A stretch of DNA of 64,000 bases from Vibrio hannami (GTDB lineage Bacteria > Pseudomonadota > Gammaproteobacteria > Enterobacterales > Vibrionaceae). Shown here piece by piece: positions 62,587 through 64,000 of the stretch; the first letter of the stretch is position 1; each line of letters starts with the position of its first letter. The stretch spans positions 558,001 through 622,000 of the forward strand of contig NZ_JARQZP010000007.1 in assembly GCF_029589055.1 (NCBI RefSeq). Direction: 5' to 3'. The position numbers and the translations under genes are program-made. Under the pieces are notes generated by a model. That model was not told the origin of the DNA. It worked only from the letters and a program-made list of their open reading frames with translations, and made no database searches.

Positions 62587-63651
62587 ATGAGCCACATATT
62601 AGATATTATCGAAAATACCGTATACCCATTTCCTCCTAAGCCAGTACCTCTTACAGAAGAGCAAAAGCAGACTCATATAGAAAATATTAAGAGGTTGCTT
62701 AAAGAGCGAGATGCGGTTTTGATAGCCCATTATTATACAGACCCAGAAATCCAGGCATTGGCTGAACAGACAGGCGGCTTTGTTGGGGATTCTCTGGAGA
62801 TGGCGAAGTTTGGTAACCGTCATTCAGCAACCACACTAATTATTGCAGGTGTGCGTTTTATGGGCGAATCAGCAAAAATTCTTACGCCAGAAAAGACCAT
62901 TTTGATGCCGAACCTTGAGGCTGAATGTTCATTGGATCTGGGTTGCCCTGCTGATAAATTCACAGAGTTTTGCGATCAACATCCAGACCATACTGTTGTG
63001 GTTTACGCCAATACTTCTGCTGCGGTTAAAGCGCGTGCTGACTGGGTCGTAACCTCTAGTATTGCATTAGAAATAGTTGAACATCTGGACTCGGAAGATA
63101 AACCAATTATCTGGGGGCCGGATCGCCACTTAGGTTCATATATCAAGAATCAAACCGGTGCTGACATGATTTTGTGGCAGGGCGAGTGTGTGGTTCATGA
63201 TGAGTTTTCTTCTAAGGCTCTAAAGGATATGAAGGCACTCTATCCGGAAGCGGCAATACTGGTTCACCCTGAGTCACCAGCAAGTGTTGTTGAATTGGCA
63301 GACGCAGTTGGTTCAACCAGCCAGCTGATCAAAGCGGCAAAAGAGCTTCCACATAAGCAGCTTATTGTTGCGACGGATAAAGGCATCTTCTTTAAGATGC
63401 AACAACTGGTTCCTGAGAAAGAGCTTATGGAAGCACCAACAGCGGGTAATGGTGCGACTTGTCGTAGCTGTGCTCACTGCCCGTGGATGGCGATGAATGG
63501 TCTGGCTGCTATTGAGAGTGCTTTAACGGGTAACAGTAAAGAGCATGAAATCTTTGTTGATGAAGACGTTCGTGTTAAGTCGCTTATCCCACTAAACCGC
63601 ATGCTTGATTTTGCAGAACAACTTCAGATGGAAGTGAAGGGCAATGCTTAA
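62587..63651 (+). CDS. nadA: Quinolinate synthase
   Basis: 4Fe-4S enzyme condensing iminoaspartate with DHAP to quinolinate in NAD synthesis. 354 residues from ATG 62587 ([19 protein letters not shown]). A longer frame to 62545 adds an unlikely leader. Three cluster cysteines in [17 protein letters not shown] and [19 protein letters not shown] and [11 protein letters not shown] are typical. Own promoter after the tol-pal terminator. Confidence 0.97.
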   Translation: MSHILDIIENTVYPFPPKPVPLTEEQKQTHIENIKRLLKERDAVLIAHYYTDPEIQALAEQTGGFVGDSLEMAKFGNRHSATTLIIAGVRFMGESAKILTPEKTILMPNLEAECSLDLGCPADKFTEFCDQHPDHTVVVYANTSAAVKARADWVVTSSIALEIVEHLDSEDKPIIWGPDRHLGSYIKNQTGADMILWQGECVVHDEFSSKALKDMKALYPEAAILVHPESPASVVELADAVGSTSQLIKAAKELPHKQLIVATDKGIFFKMQQLVPEKELMEAPTAGNGATCRSCAHCPWMAMNGLAAIESALTGNSKEHEIFVDEDVRVKSLIPLNRMLDFAEQLQMEVKGNA

Positions 63652-63680
63652 GCGGTTATCAGCTTGCATCTAAAAAAACT

Positions 63681-63702
63681 AAGGGGCTTCAACGAGCCCC
63701 TT
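63681..63702. terminator. Bidirectional terminator between nadA and the next gene
   Basis: 8-bp stem AAGGGGCT/AGCCCCTT, 6-base loop. On the plus strand TTATTTG follows; on the minus strand AGTTTTTTT follows. Serves both convergent genes. Confidence 0.88.
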
Positions 63703-63714
63703 ATTTGTATGCGT

Positions 63715-64000
63715 TTATTGCTGTTCTGCCAATACGGCTCCACGTTGGGTTAAGCCACAGAGCATTACAGGTACAGCGTTAAAAATCTCTTCAAACTGTT
63801 CAAGTCCTTCAATGCCTTGCTCCTGAAGTGTAGTCAGTGCGGTTTCCGGATCGTAAAGCATGCTCAGAGAAAGAAGTACACCACCTAGTAGAGCGTTATC
63901 TTCACTTTGCTCAGGCATCAGCGTTTCCCAATCGTCTCGTGCAAGCTGATAACCTTGTAAGACGCCTTCCAAAAATCTCGGGTTTGAGTTGAGACGATAT
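63715..64000 (-). CDS. C-terminal part of an unidentified protein (start outside window)
   Basis: An open frame on the minus strand enters at the window edge and stops at 63715-63717 (LTQRGAVLAEQQ). About 95 residues are visible; the TTG at 63972 is internal. The segment is acidic with TPR-like helices: FLEGVLQGYQLARDDWETLM, LLGGVLLSLSMLYDPETAL, LEQFEEIFNAVP. No family recognised. The 5' end and any domain upstream are not visible. Confidence 0.6.
   Translation of the reverse strand, partial: YRLNSNPRFLEGVLQGYQLARDDWETLMPEQSEDNALLGGVLLSLSMLYDPETALTTLQEQGIEGLEQFEEIFNAVPVMLCGLTQRGAVLAEQQ

Overview
The window looks like a chromosomal segment of a Vibrio or another close member of the Vibrionaceae. 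Evidence: moderate to low GC, gene order ruvCAB / cydABX-ybgE / ybgC-tolQRAB-pal-cpoB / nadA, aspS-yecE-cmoAB synteny, an HNS-family gene, a lysine riboswitch in front of an NhaC-type carrier, a histidine operon with a His-rich leader peptide, and Vibrio-like 3' UTR palindromes. It is almost entirely housekeeping DNA. I see no prophage, transposase, integron, CRISPR array, rRNA or tRNA gene. The identification rests on recognising protein families by eye, not on a search.

Layout: (1) 1-2001, the end of serS and a fusion of a thioredoxin-type arsenate reductase with an ArsR repressor domain. (2) 2114-7259, the biotin locus: bioA divergent from bioBFCD around a BirA-like operator. bioF carries one +1 insertion, bioD carries two, and bioC has an extra codon in its SAM-binding loop. 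(3) 7287-8638, a 56-residue small protein and htpX. (4) 8683-14903, an eight-gene co-directional operon (NTF2-like, SDR, FAD oxidoreductase, DUF1365, Cfa-like methyltransferase, DUF2878, chalcone-isomerase-like, DUF3833 lipoprotein) behind a palindromic TTGTACAA-type promoter region. It is the best candidate for an incompletely described system, probably modifying membrane lipids under light or oxidative stress. (5) 14871-18500, ybaM-priC, a TSUP transporter and dinG on the minus strand. (6) 19149-22806, a porin, a DUF2057 protein, gsk and hns. (7) 23185-25045, lysine riboswitch and NhaC-family carrier. (8) 25193-32687, the complete his operon hisL-GDCBHAFI, with REP-like palindromes in two of its gaps. 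(9) 32808-36060, mnmA-hflD-purB (minus). (10) 36240-39607, a small hypothetical protein, ychJ, an EAL-HDOD protein, lpxH and ppiB. (11) 39821-41893, cysS and tdk, followed by a hairpin repeat and a GTAACCC heptamer array. (12) 42043-45329, a three-gene minus-strand operon: RimK-like ligase, inactive transglutaminase/7TM protein (frameshifted) and a DTGS-motif protease lipoprotein. (13) 45447-48087, cmoB, cmoA and yecE. (14) 48346-53249, aspS, an unknown lipoprotein and ruvC-ruvAB with a LexA-like box. (15) 53444-56936, cydABX-ybgE with two FNR-like boxes. (16) 57033-62470, the Tol-Pal operon. (17) 62587-63651, nadA, then the C-terminal end of an unidentified gene.

Four frame breaks (bioF, bioD twice, the transglutaminase/7TM gene) are the main anomaly. 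The three in the bio operon are all +1 and sit among other small sequence irregularities. The fourth is a loss of one A in a homopolymer. Each could be a real lesion or an assembly error, and read-level checking would decide.
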